This document shows, piece by piece, positions 52,692-60,404 of a DNA stretch of 64,000 nt. Positions within the stretch are counted from its first letter, which is position 1; each line of letters starts with the position of its first letter. A program made the position numbers and the translations under genes. This stretch comes from Azorhizobium doebereinerae UFLA1-100 (GTDB taxonomy: Bacteria > Pseudomonadota > Alphaproteobacteria > Rhizobiales > Xanthobacteraceae): NCBI RefSeq assembly GCF_000473085.1, contig NZ_AXBA01000001.1:186001-250000 (forward strand). The letters run 5' to 3'. The notes under the pieces are model-generated. The model made no database searches and had not been told where the DNA came from. It was given only the letters and a program-made list of their open reading frames with translations.

Positions 52692-55028
52692 TCAACGACA
52701 GATGCTGGTGAGCGCCTTCAGGTGTTTCGCATCCACCTGACCCATCAGAGCGAGCAGAGCTGCATTCGCCCCTTTTATCTCTTCAAGCGTCATCGAGGAA
52801 AATGAGAGCAAGTCGTCCAAATTATCAGAATGGGACTCGACCTGCCTCAATCGCTCCACGGCTGTGAAGCGAACACGATCAAGGTCAGGGTAGCCGGTGA
52901 ACAATTTGTTCATTTGCGAGACGATTCCACCACCCACAGGCGCCTTGAATGCCAGAAATATATCGAGCACCCTCCTCAATACATTAGGCATCATGTAACC
53001 ATGATCGTAATGCTCATCGGGGGCGCCCGAGAATTTAATCACGTGACTGAACAGGTAGTGATATTCAGAATCGTATTCACGCAACAACTTTGACATCTCC
53101 ACCAAATGAGATGTTCTACGCGACGTATTTTTGGGCAATCGAACGTCGATGAAAAATAGGGCAGCTTGTGGATCGTGGCCCTCCTTACCTTCCTCGCGCC
53201 TTGTCTTATTTTTCCACGCCTTCTTGAACTCATTCATGCATTGCTGGTTATGGGTCAGGATGAAAACCTGGCACGCCTTCTCAAGTCGGCTTTTTACCAG
53301 AGAGCAGGCATAATTGAGTGCTTTTGTATCCAAACTTGAGATTGGATCGTCAACGACGACGATCAGATCTTTCAGCTTCCGTCCGTCAGCCTCGAGTGAC
53401 GATAAGAAGTAGGCGATCGCGATTGCGGTCTTCTCTCCTTCACTGGGGAAACCCTTGATTTCTTGCCCGTGCCGATGCAGGGCGTACCCCGTTTCCAAAG
53501 GTTGAATAGTCAGCTCCTGGTGCCCGAGATAGGAGGCTACCAGACTGTTGATCGCAGTGGCCGCCGGGCCATGAGTGCGGATCCGGCGACGGAGCTCTTC
53601 GGCCTTTTTGCCGATATCCTCCAACTCCTTCTGCGCGGCATCTCGGGCGGTGATTGCCTTTGTCACAGCGTTTGCAGAAGCATCGAAGTCGCCTTTTAAT
53701 TTGGCAACGAAATGCTTGCGGATTAATTCTTCCGCGCCTGATTTGACGGCGGAAAACGCCTCAACTTTCTGATTATGATCGCCAATCACGCCATTCACGT
53801 TAGCGATCTCGGAAGCCAGAGACCCTGCAACCTGCACGACCACATCCAGGGACGGAAGCCTTCCGACGTCCACTGGGGAGGCAGGCTTCTTCAACTTTTC
53901 CTCAACCAACGGCTTTAAGGGCTCCAGATGCGCCCGTGCCGTTCGAACAGCCTCTGCGAATTTCCCTCTGCGAGCCTTATAATCCTCGCGCAGCATTGCC
54001 ACCAAATCGTCGTCTTGCGGGGCTGCATGGTCGAGACCGGTAAGTTCGCCAAGCACCTCTTCAAGACGCGCTCCTGCCTTTTGTAGCCGCGACATAAACT
54101 CATCGATCCGGTCGTCCAATGCCGATGCGAGCAGCCTCAACCGCTCATCCGGGAACGGACTCCCGCACATAAGGCAGACATCCAGCGACTCGTTCTTATG
54201 AAACTCGAATCCTTCCTTTAGCCAGATCAGCATGTCTGGGTGCTGTTGCGCTTCGGCAAGCGCGGTGGTGCTGAATGATTGCTCACACATGCTTCGAATG
54301 AACTCGAACGCCTTTTTGACCGTCTGCGCGTCGAACGTCAAAGGGGCAATCGCCGGTGGCGGAGTATCGAGCTTGCAGATATCTTCCTGAACCGCCAACT
54401 GCTCATCGGTAAGAGTGGTGTCGCGCAGGCCCGCCCAGGCATCGTGATCCTTCACGAGAGCGGGCGCCTCATACTTTCTGTTGCCCAAATGCAACCTGCT
54501 GGCCACCGTTTTAGCGGTGGTGCGCTTGTATGCCGTGAAGGCTTTCTCCGCGGCGGTTAGAGAGCCTTCCGCCTTGCTCTTCCGTGATGTGATACTTGGT
54601 ATTCTAGCTTCGGCTGCCGACAGCTCTGCCGCAGCCTCTGCCTGATCCGCGCCGATGAAAAAGACCGGATTAGCCCGCCCTTGAGCCCACTGGAAATTCC
54701 GTTCCACGTAGTCGGCATTAAAGACGAGAACACGACGCTCCAGCCCCGCAAGGGCGGCCGGGCAACTGAGCTTCGCACCGCTGTCCATTTCGATCTCAAA
54801 GGAGCACTCTTCTGGCAGCCTTTCGTGCCGCTCACCCGTTTCCAGACTCGCGAACAGGCGAGAGAGGGTGCTCTTCCCTGAACCGTTAAACCCGTAGATC
54901 AGGTTGTATCGCCGGAACGGCAACTTTGGACTCGACTTGGAATAATCCGCAAGAATCCCCATGCCCCGCATAGAGCTGATCGTCGAGACGATGTCAGTCA
55001 AAAGCCCCCCCCCCCCAAGGACACCCAT
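52692..55028 (-). CDS. AAA_13-type ATPase with zinc hook, RloC/PrrC-like (probable anti-phage anticodon-nuclease family)
   Basis: About 778 residues. Walker A GFNGSGKST is at about 46-54; a long coiled-coil interrupted by a zinc-hook CLMCG (Cys near 285 and 288) follows. The ABC signature-like GFPSEGEKTAIAIAYFL, Walker B LIVVVDDPISSLD and the H-loop LTHN come late, then an all-helical C-terminal domain of about 200 residues. A Rad50-like ATPase with Zn hook plus a C-terminal domain is the RloC plan; RloC/PrrC cleave tRNA anticodons when phages disable restriction. I could not identify the catalytic Arg-Glu-His set, so nuclease activity is unproven. Start choice: the family N-terminal strand (DIVSTIS...GILADY) needs a start upstream of 54985, either ATG 55028 (with a G12 run inside the coding region) or TTG 55001. 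It is more AT-rich than the chromosome. Confidence 0.65.
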   Translation of the reverse strand: MGVLGGGGLLTDIVSTISSMRGMGILADYSKSSPKLPFRRYNLIYGFNGSGKSTLSRLFASLETGERHERLPEECSFEIEMDSGAKLSCPAALAGLERRVLVFNADYVERNFQWAQGRANPVFFIGADQAEAAAELSAAEARIPSITSRKSKAEGSLTAAEKAFTAYKRTTAKTVASRLHLGNRKYEAPALVKDHDAWAGLRDTTLTDEQLAVQEDICKLDTPPPAIAPLTFDAQTVKKAFEFIRSMCEQSFSTTALAEAQQHPDMLIWLKEGFEFHKNESLDVCLMCGSPFPDERLRLLASALDDRIDEFMSRLQKAGARLEEVLGELTGLDHAAPQDDDLVAMLREDYKARRGKFAEAVRTARAHLEPLKPLVEEKLKKPASPVDVGRLPSLDVVVQVAGSLASEIANVNGVIGDHNQKVEAFSAVKSGAEELIRKHFVAKLKGDFDASANAVTKAITARDAAQKELEDIGKKAEELRRRIRTHGPAATAINSLVASYLGHQELTIQPLETGYALHRHGQEIKGFPSEGEKTAIAIAYFLSSLEADGRKLKDLIVVVDDPISSLDTKALNYACSLVKSRLEKACQVFILTHNQQCMNEFKKAWKNKTRREEGKEGHDPQAALFFIDVRLPKNTSRRTSHLVEMSKLLREYDSEYHYLFSHVIKFSGAPDEHYDHGYMMPNVLRRVLDIFLAFKAPVGGGIVSQMNKLFTGYPDLDRVRFTAVERLRQVESHSDNLDDLLSFSSMTLEEIKGANAALLALMGQVDAKHLKALTSICR
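55005..55016 (-). repeat. Homopolymer run of 12 G at the 5' end of the AAA ATPase gene
   Basis: Twelve consecutive C on the plus strand (G on the coding strand), nine codons or fewer from either candidate start. Runs of this length are prone to slippage during replication. Confidence 0.95.
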
Positions 55029-55154
55029 TAACAACCGCGCTCATACTGAGGCGAAGCAGTGCCGTCAGCAACCTACGGTCGCGTCAGCGTTAGGCCTAGC
55101 CGCTGGGAAGAGGCAAATTGTTGACAGAAACGCCCCTCCGTTGCTACATCGTGC

Positions 55155-55167
55155 TGTGACAACAGCG
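55155..55167. repeat. Inverted copy of the integrase-proximal 13-bp repeat near attR
   Basis: tgtgacaacagcg matches the reverse complement of ccctgttgtcaca at 12 of 13 positions and ends 60 bp inside attR. Confidence 0.55.
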
Positions 55168-55227
55168 CGGCTTAGATCGCTTGATTCATACGAAAAATCA
55201 ATGACTTACGCGGATTTTGGGAACAGC

Positions 55228-55246
55228 TCCCACCCCTTCCGCCATA
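55228..55246. repeat. attR: right 19-bp direct repeat of the genomic island
   Basis: An exact second copy of the 19 bases at the tRNA-Ser 3' end. No tRNA body precedes it, so this is the island's own copy of the attachment core. The 205 bp that follow, up to the Sel1 gene, contain no gene. Confidence 0.93.
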
Positions 55247-55451
55247 ACATTCTGATAATACTTTCATATTTCTGATTCTAAAAGCACCACAACTCCGGCA
55301 AAGAACGAGAACAAATCGGATCTATTTGGCGCTGAAACGCACATTTGGGTGCAGAAAGTCCCGAAAAGTCCCGAACTGCTTTCCCTGAGAACGCACGATT
55401 TTTAACGCCAGGCTTTTGCAGCGCGGCCCGGAAAATACAGCTGGGCCCGCA

Positions 55452-56204
55452 TCATTGTCCCAATCGCGCCAATGCCTTGGAGGCAGCCGCATTTCCGAGA
55501 TCGGCGGCCTGCCGGTAAAGAGCGATGGCCTTGTCCAGATCCCGCGGTACGCCTGCGCCTTTTTCATAGAGGCCCGCCATCCCGACGATGCCGTCCGAGG
55601 CGATGATGTCGCCGCGCGAGGCTGATTTTCGGTACCAGGCCATTGCCTCGGCATCGTCTTGCGGAACACCGCCTCCCGTTTCATAGGCGCGGCCCAAGGC
55701 ATACTGGCTGGTGATATCGCCGGCCTCAGCCGCCTTGCGGAACCATTGCGCCGCCGTGGCGTCGTCGCCTCGCTGCTCGGCGATCAGGCCCACATAGCGC
55801 CCGGCTTTCATGTCGCCCGCGGCGTCCGCCTTCTTGAAACAGGCGAGCGCCTTTTCCAGATCGGCGGTAACGCCCCAGCCGTTCATCCAGATCTGGCCGA
55901 GATAGAGATTGCCGCGGCCCTTGCCGGCGTCCGCCGCCTTTTGGGCCCATTCCATGGCGGCGGCATAGTTCTTTTCCACGCCGTTGCCGCCTTCGAGATA
56001 GATCATGGCGACATGTTCCAGCGCCGCGGCTTTTCCGTCCGCGGCAGCCTGCTTGAACAGTTTCAGCGATTGCGCGAAATCGCCCGCATCCATCGCCTTT
56101 TGCGCAGCGAAAAGCTCGGCATCGGATTGCATGTCCTCCCGCGCCAGCGTCGGGCAGGCGCACATCAGCAGGACGGCGAAGGTCAGGAGCATTGCACGGA
56201 TCAT
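55452..56204 (-). CDS. Sel1-repeat (TPR-like) exported protein
   Basis: A 250-residue protein with a signal peptide (MLLTFAVLLMCACPTLA, cut near residue 21; the Cys pattern is not a clean lipobox). Five to six Sel1 repeats follow at 36-residue spacing, e.g. ALEHVAMIYLEGGNGVEKNYAAAMEWAQKAADAG, SQYALGRAYETGGGVPQDDAEAMAWYRKSASRG and GMAGLYEKGAGVPRDLDKAIALYRQAADLG. Such proteins act as periplasmic scaffolds for protein-protein contact. It lies 22 bp downstream of the hydrolase gene on the same strand, so the two are probably co-transcribed. Confidence 0.88.
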   Translation of the reverse strand: MIRAMLLTFAVLLMCACPTLAREDMQSDAELFAAQKAMDAGDFAQSLKLFKQAAADGKAAALEHVAMIYLEGGNGVEKNYAAAMEWAQKAADAGKGRGNLYLGQIWMNGWGVTADLEKALACFKKADAAGDMKAGRYVGLIAEQRGDDATAAQWFRKAAEAGDITSQYALGRAYETGGGVPQDDAEAMAWYRKSASRGDIIASDGIVGMAGLYEKGAGVPRDLDKAIALYRQAADLGNAAASKALARLGQ

Positions 56205-56226
56205 GATTCAACCCATCGCCGGCGGC

Positions 56227-57690
56227 TCAGGCCTTGACCTGCCGTAACAGCCAATCGCGTGCCGCCTTGACGTAGAAGAACTTGCGCGCCGAAGCCATAT
56301 GGTCGACCCCCTCGAAGGTGAGAAAGGTGATGTTGCCTCCCTCGTCGAGATAGCGGTTGACTTGCCCGGTGAGTACTTTCTGGTCGTCCACGGGGAAGAT
56401 CAGGGCCGGGTCCAGCGTCTCTTCAGGACGCGTGACCTTCGCCCCGGCCTTGCGCCAGACAGGCACGCATTTCTCGTTCCAGGGCGTCGCCTTTCCATCC
56501 GCTGTCCCGGTGATGATCAGCACGTTCTGGCCGGCGAGCGTCGCCACGTCGGCCGGGCGCTGCTGGCCGGCGATGATCAGGCCGCCGGCGAAGGTATCCG
56601 GATGCTTCGCCATCAGCCATAGCGAGGTCATGGCCCCCATCGACCAGCCGGTGCAATAGACGCGCTTCGGGTCGATCTTCAGCACCTTGTCGCGGCGGTC
56701 GTCGAGGTTGGGATTGCCGTAATTCCACGTGTTGGACATGAGGGACTGAATAAGCCGATAGGTGTTTTCCACGTCGTAGGTATGTTCCCAGTAATCGTTC
56801 ATCGTCGTGCGCTCATAGCGCGGTGTGATGACGACGCATTCATGCGCCTCCTGGACCTCGGGCATGCCCCAGATGCTGGCGATGCAAGTCTCCGTGAGGG
56901 TCTCCTTGCAGGTGCCGTTATAGCTCGTGCCGGAATGGGTCACGGCGAGCACAAGCGGATACGATTTCTCGTCACCGCCTTTCGCCAGGAAGGATTTGGG
57001 CAGATAGATGCTGTATTCCAGCCAGGTGGCGCGACTGTCATCCCACCACCAGTGATTTTGTTCCCAACCCTCCAGGCCGCGGATCGAAACGCTGTCGCCG
57101 CGCTGTCCGACATTGCTGTAATTCGTCGCGCTGGCGGCATAGACCTTGCCGTCGGTGGTGCGAACATCACGCAACTGGGTGAGCGATACCTTTTCGCTAT
57201 CGGTGGTCGGGATGCTGAGGTCGGGATCGTGCGCGAATTCGGCGACGACAAAGCGGCCGGGCACGCTTGCCCGGTCCATGCGGCGGGCCGGGGCGTCGTT
57301 GGTGTAGATCGCCTGAACAGCGCGGGGCTGAGGCGGTTGCGCCGTATCGTTCTTGTCGACGGCTTCGGGCATTCCGGGAGAATATCCCGTGGCGGCCGGC
57401 GTGACGGCTACGCTATAGCTATCCAGCGACAGCGAGGCAGGATTGATATTCACGTCGTATTCGACGGCGACGGCATAGACTTTCTCTCCGCCGCCCGTGA
57501 CTTCGCAAACGGCGGTGATGCCTTGCAAGCCCGGTTTCTTCGGAGCCGAGCCGGGTCCTTCGGGCCGGGAGGACGCGGCCATGAATCCGTTCGCGTTTCC
57601 TTGCGCAAACGCCGCCCTGGCCTCAAAGCCGACGACAGGCACCAGCGCGCCGCAAGCTGAGAGAAACGTCCGTCTGGAAAGACCTGTCAT
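56227..57690 (-). CDS. Tat-exported alpha/beta hydrolase (PHB-depolymerase/peptidase-like)
   Basis: A 487-residue protein with a twin-arginine signal (MTGLSRRTFLSACGALVPVVG). An N-terminal beta-rich domain (about 45-220) precedes the alpha/beta hydrolase domain. The nucleophile elbow GWSMGAM is near residue 350, an Asp-containing loop VLIITGTADGKATPW near 400, and the His region TFEGVDHMASARKFF near 465. Thus Ser, Asp and His candidates appear in canonical order. It resembles the predicted-peptidase/poly(3-hydroxybutyrate)-depolymerase-like group; the substrate is unknown. The leading position before the Sel1 gene suggests a joint periplasmic function. Confidence 0.82.
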   Translation of the reverse strand: MTGLSRRTFLSACGALVPVVGFEARAAFAQGNANGFMAASSRPEGPGSAPKKPGLQGITAVCEVTGGGEKVYAVAVEYDVNINPASLSLDSYSVAVTPAATGYSPGMPEAVDKNDTAQPPQPRAVQAIYTNDAPARRMDRASVPGRFVVAEFAHDPDLSIPTTDSEKVSLTQLRDVRTTDGKVYAASATNYSNVGQRGDSVSIRGLEGWEQNHWWWDDSRATWLEYSIYLPKSFLAKGGDEKSYPLVLAVTHSGTSYNGTCKETLTETCIASIWGMPEVQEAHECVVITPRYERTTMNDYWEHTYDVENTYRLIQSLMSNTWNYGNPNLDDRRDKVLKIDPKRVYCTGWSMGAMTSLWLMAKHPDTFAGGLIIAGQQRPADVATLAGQNVLIITGTADGKATPWNEKCVPVWRKAGAKVTRPEETLDPALIFPVDDQKVLTGQVNRYLDEGGNITFLTFEGVDHMASARKFFYVKAARDWLLRQVKA

Positions 57691-58127
57691 ATCAATGCCT
57701 ATTACGCTTCCGCACGTTCTGGCGCGAACCGACGAGGCCGGTCTCCGGCAGTGCGGTCATCCGGCGAATTGACGCTTCCAGACGCGCCGCTGGAATCGAT
57801 GGCGGACACACGCCGCGGTCCGGCTTCGAACGGTCTCCTTGGTAGCAGCATAGCCGCTTGGACGTCTCGGCGCCTAAAAGCCGACGGATCCGCAAGGCGT
57901 GTCATGGCGGGCAATGGAGCAGACACAGCTCTCATCGGCTTCCCGCAAGGCCCCCCACCAACCCTTTGGTGCGCAGGCGCAAAATCGGCTGGTGAGAAAA
58001 GCCGCAGGACGCCCACCTCGCGCGAGCGGCGCGTCCTGCCTGCGACAATAACGCGGGCGGAAAGTCCGTTGCAGGTGACCTGTGGCGCACGATGTGCCCG
58101 CCGGATCGCGAGGCCCCCCCACGCGCC
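57691..58127. other. 437-bp stretch without a recognisable gene
   Basis: Open frames exist here but are Arg/Pro/Ala-rich and match nothing I recognise. The stretch must contain the promoter of the hydrolase gene near 57.7 kb. A C7 run lies at about 58114-58120. I see no repeats or RNA structure of note. Confidence 0.5.
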
Positions 58128-59150
58128 TCATCCATCGACGGTGAGGACGATCTTGCCCTGGATGTGTCCCGCTTCGGCCCGTTCGTGCGCCCGGCGCGCG
58201 TGCGCCAGGGGATAGGTGCTGTCGATGACCACGCGGAGCGTGCCGTCGTCCAGCAGGCGCCCCGCTTGCTCTAGTTGCGCGCCGCTGGAGCGGACCTGGG
58301 TGGCCGACACGGTGACGCCCCGTGTCGCGGCCTCCTCGCCGCCGGAGAACCCCAGCGGGAAGATGGGGAACAGGGTGCCGCCGCGCTTCAGCGTCCGCAG
58401 GAAGCGCCCGGACGCCGCGCCACCCACGGCATCGACCACCAGATCGACCTCCCGCGCCACGTCCTCCGGCGCGTCCCTGGCATAGTCGATGAACGCGTCG
58501 GCGCCGAGCGCGCGCAGCATCGCCTCGTGCCGGCCCGAAGCCACGGCGAGGACGCGGGCGCCGCGCCATTTCGCCAGTTGCACCGCCAGGTGGCCCACGC
58601 CGCCGGCCGCGCCGTTCACCAGCACCGTCCGGCCCGCCAGCGGCACCGGCCGGTGCGGGTGCGGCTGAAGCGGGTTTTGCGCGTCATGCCCCAGATCGAT
58701 CAGGAACTGCCAGGCGGTCAGCAGCGACATCGGCGCCGCCGCCGCATGCGCATGGTCGATCCCGACGGGTTTGCGCGCGACTTCCGAGGCCGGCACGCTG
58801 ACATATTCGGCATAGGCCCGGCTGCCTCCCGCCAGGCCGCCGGGAAAGCGCACCATGGCATGGACCTCGTCACCGGCGCGGAAGTCCCCGACATCCTCGG
58901 CCACCGCCTCCACGACGCCGGAGATGTCCGTCCCCAGGATGACGGGAAACGTCACCTGCGGGCGCCATTCGGGGGGCAGCGCCTTGTAACCCTCGCGCAG
59001 GTACCAGTCGGGGGGATTGAGCCCCACCGCGCGGACGCGCACGAGCACCTCGCCCGCCGCCGGGCGGGGCTTCGGCGCGTCCTCGTAGACCAGCACCTCG
59101 GGGCCGCCGAATGCGTGCTGCCGAACCGCCTTCATCCTCTCGCTCATCAT
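58128..59150 (-). CDS. NAD(P)-dependent quinone oxidoreductase-like alcohol dehydrogenase (zinc-free MDR)
   Basis: A 340-residue medium-chain dehydrogenase/reductase. The N-terminal GroES-like domain starts [23 protein letters not shown] and holds [14 protein letters not shown] and [13 protein letters not shown]. The Rossmann domain has the dinucleotide loop [29 protein letters not shown] (about 170-198) and [12 protein letters not shown]. The catalytic zinc ligands (Cys/His) are absent, as in QOR-type enzymes. Tandem ATGs at 59150/59147 and ATG 59135 are all possible starts. It is divergent from a LysR gene, which probably controls it. Confidence 0.9.
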   Translation of the reverse strand: MMSERMKAVRQHAFGGPEVLVYEDAPKPRPAAGEVLVRVRAVGLNPPDWYLREGYKALPPEWRPQVTFPVILGTDISGVVEAVAEDVGDFRAGDEVHAMVRFPGGLAGGSRAYAEYVSVPASEVARKPVGIDHAHAAAAPMSLLTAWQFLIDLGHDAQNPLQPHPHRPVPLAGRTVLVNGAAGGVGHLAVQLAKWRGARVLAVASGRHEAMLRALGADAFIDYARDAPEDVAREVDLVVDAVGGAASGRFLRTLKRGGTLFPIFPLGFSGGEEAATRGVTVSATQVRSSGAQLEQAGRLLDDGTLRVVIDSTYPLAHARRAHERAEAGHIQGKIVLTVDG

Positions 59151-59233
59151 CCGCTCCGTCCGTCATGCCCGTCTCGGCCGCCATATGGCGCTCAGGTGCC
59201 AGATTGATAATCCAGCCGCTTTTCGCTTTAGTC

Positions 59234-59248
59234 GTTCCATGAAGGAAC
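59234..59248. promoter_or_regulatory. 15-bp palindrome over the LysR ribosome-binding site
   Basis: GTTCC-ATGAA-GGAAC is a perfect inverted repeat that ends 2 bases before the chosen LysR start and includes its AAGGA Shine-Dalgarno, about 85 bp from the divergent oxidoreductase start. A regulator bound here would block its own translation start region and could act on the divergent promoter. Confidence 0.4.
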
Positions 59249-59250
59249 AA

Positions 59251-60177
59251 ATGATGCTGGAGCGGCTGACCGGCCTGATCGCGTTCGCGCGCGCCGGATC
59301 GCTGGGGAGCTTCACCGCGGCGGCCCGCTCACTGGCGATCTCGCCCTCGGCGGTCAGCAAGAGCGTCCAGCGGCTCGAGCAGAACCTCGGGCTTTCGCTC
59401 TTCACGCGCACCACCCGCGCGCTGACGCTCACGCCGGAGGGCCGCGAGCTGCACGAGCGCGCGCTGCGGCTGCTGCGCGAGGCCGAGGAGATCGAGCAGG
59501 CGGCCATGACCGCACGGGCGGCCCCCTCGGGCACCCTGCGGATCGCCGCGTCGCTGCCGATCGGCATCCATGTCATCGCGCCCGCCCTGCCCGCCTTCCG
59601 CAGGCTTCACCCCAAGGTGCGGGTCGAGCTGCGCCTGAACGACCAGTTCGTGGACCTGATCGAGGAAGGCGCGGACCTGGCCGTGCGGATCGGCGAGCTT
59701 GCCGATTCCCGGCTGCTGTCACGCCGGCTGGCGCCGCACCGGCTCTGCTGCTTCGCCTCGCCCGCCTATCTGGCGGCGCGCGGTATTCCCGATCATCCCG
59801 ACGCGCTCGATGGGCATGAGACCGTCAGCCTGCGCTACCAGAGCACAGGGCAGACCTTCCGCTGGCCGTTTCGCGTCGGCGACCGCGAGATCGAGGTGGT
59901 GCCGCCGTCCGGCATCGTCGTGGATGCGAGCGAGGCGCTGATCGCGGCGCTGGTGGCCGGCGGGGGCATCGGCATGGGCGCGGACTTCATCGCCGCCCCC
60001 CATGTGGCGCGCGGCGAGCTGGTGCCGGTGCTGTCCGCATATGCGGTCGCGCGGCACAACATCACGGCGGTCTGGCCGGAGAGCCGCCGCACCAATCCCG
60101 CCGTGCGCGCCTTCCTCGCCCTGCTGCAAGAGCTGTTCCGGGCGCAGATGAAGACCACGGCCGGTGCCGCGACATAG
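59251..60177 (+). CDS. LysR family transcriptional regulator
   Basis: About 308 residues. The start at ATG 59251 ([16 protein letters not shown]) has AAGGA 5-9 bases upstream; ATG 59239 and longer starts are less likely. Helix-turn-helix at about residues 19-38 ([20 protein letters not shown]), then [25 protein letters not shown]. The effector domain has [43 protein letters not shown] and the C-terminal [14 protein letters not shown], the CrgA-like pattern. The likely target is the divergent quinone-oxidoreductase-like gene. Confidence 0.92.
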   Translation: MMLERLTGLIAFARAGSLGSFTAAARSLAISPSAVSKSVQRLEQNLGLSLFTRTTRALTLTPEGRELHERALRLLREAEEIEQAAMTARAAPSGTLRIAASLPIGIHVIAPALPAFRRLHPKVRVELRLNDQFVDLIEEGADLAVRIGELADSRLLSRRLAPHRLCCFASPAYLAARGIPDHPDALDGHETVSLRYQSTGQTFRWPFRVGDREIEVVPPSGIVVDASEALIAALVAGGGIGMGADFIAAPHVARGELVPVLSAYAVARHNITAVWPESRRTNPAVRAFLALLQELFRAQMKTTAGAAT

Positions 60178-60404
60178 GCCGGATAGACATTCAGGCCCGC
60201 TGCCGCCCGCAACAGGGAGCGGTCATCCCCGATCCCGCTCGATACGCCACCTTTTCTGTTCGAGCCGTGAGACAGTGGCGGCGCGGAACGGCGCCCATCC
60301 CCCCTTCCGCCACGGGCGATCATCCGCCAAGAACGAAGCGGCGGGCTGGCCCGGCCGCCCTTCTGATTCCCCTTTTCGTCCCCGCTCAGGCCCGGCCATC
60401 GCGC

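Larger units (their letters stand above)
40681..55246. mobile_element. Integrative and mobilizable genomic island in tRNA-Ser (14.6 kb)
   Basis: Bounded by the 19-bp att repeats, with an integrase immediately inside the left end. Contents from left: tyrosine recombinase; plasmid-type replication protein; DUF3102-like protein in two frames; MmeI-like restriction-methylase on the minus strand; a candidate oriT, a small protein, MobC and relaxase with a nested gene; a small unknown protein; and a zinc-hook AAA ATPase on the minus strand. No type IV secretion genes are present, so transfer would need a helper. Base composition of the last 2.5 kb is visibly more AT-rich than the chromosome. No excisionase was recognised. 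Confidence 0.92.

Noticed and set aside
57751-58215. 154-codon plus-strand frame in the 57.7-58.1 kb gap
   Set aside because: Low-complexity composition, no Shine-Dalgarno, overlaps the end of the oxidoreductase gene; not called as a gene.
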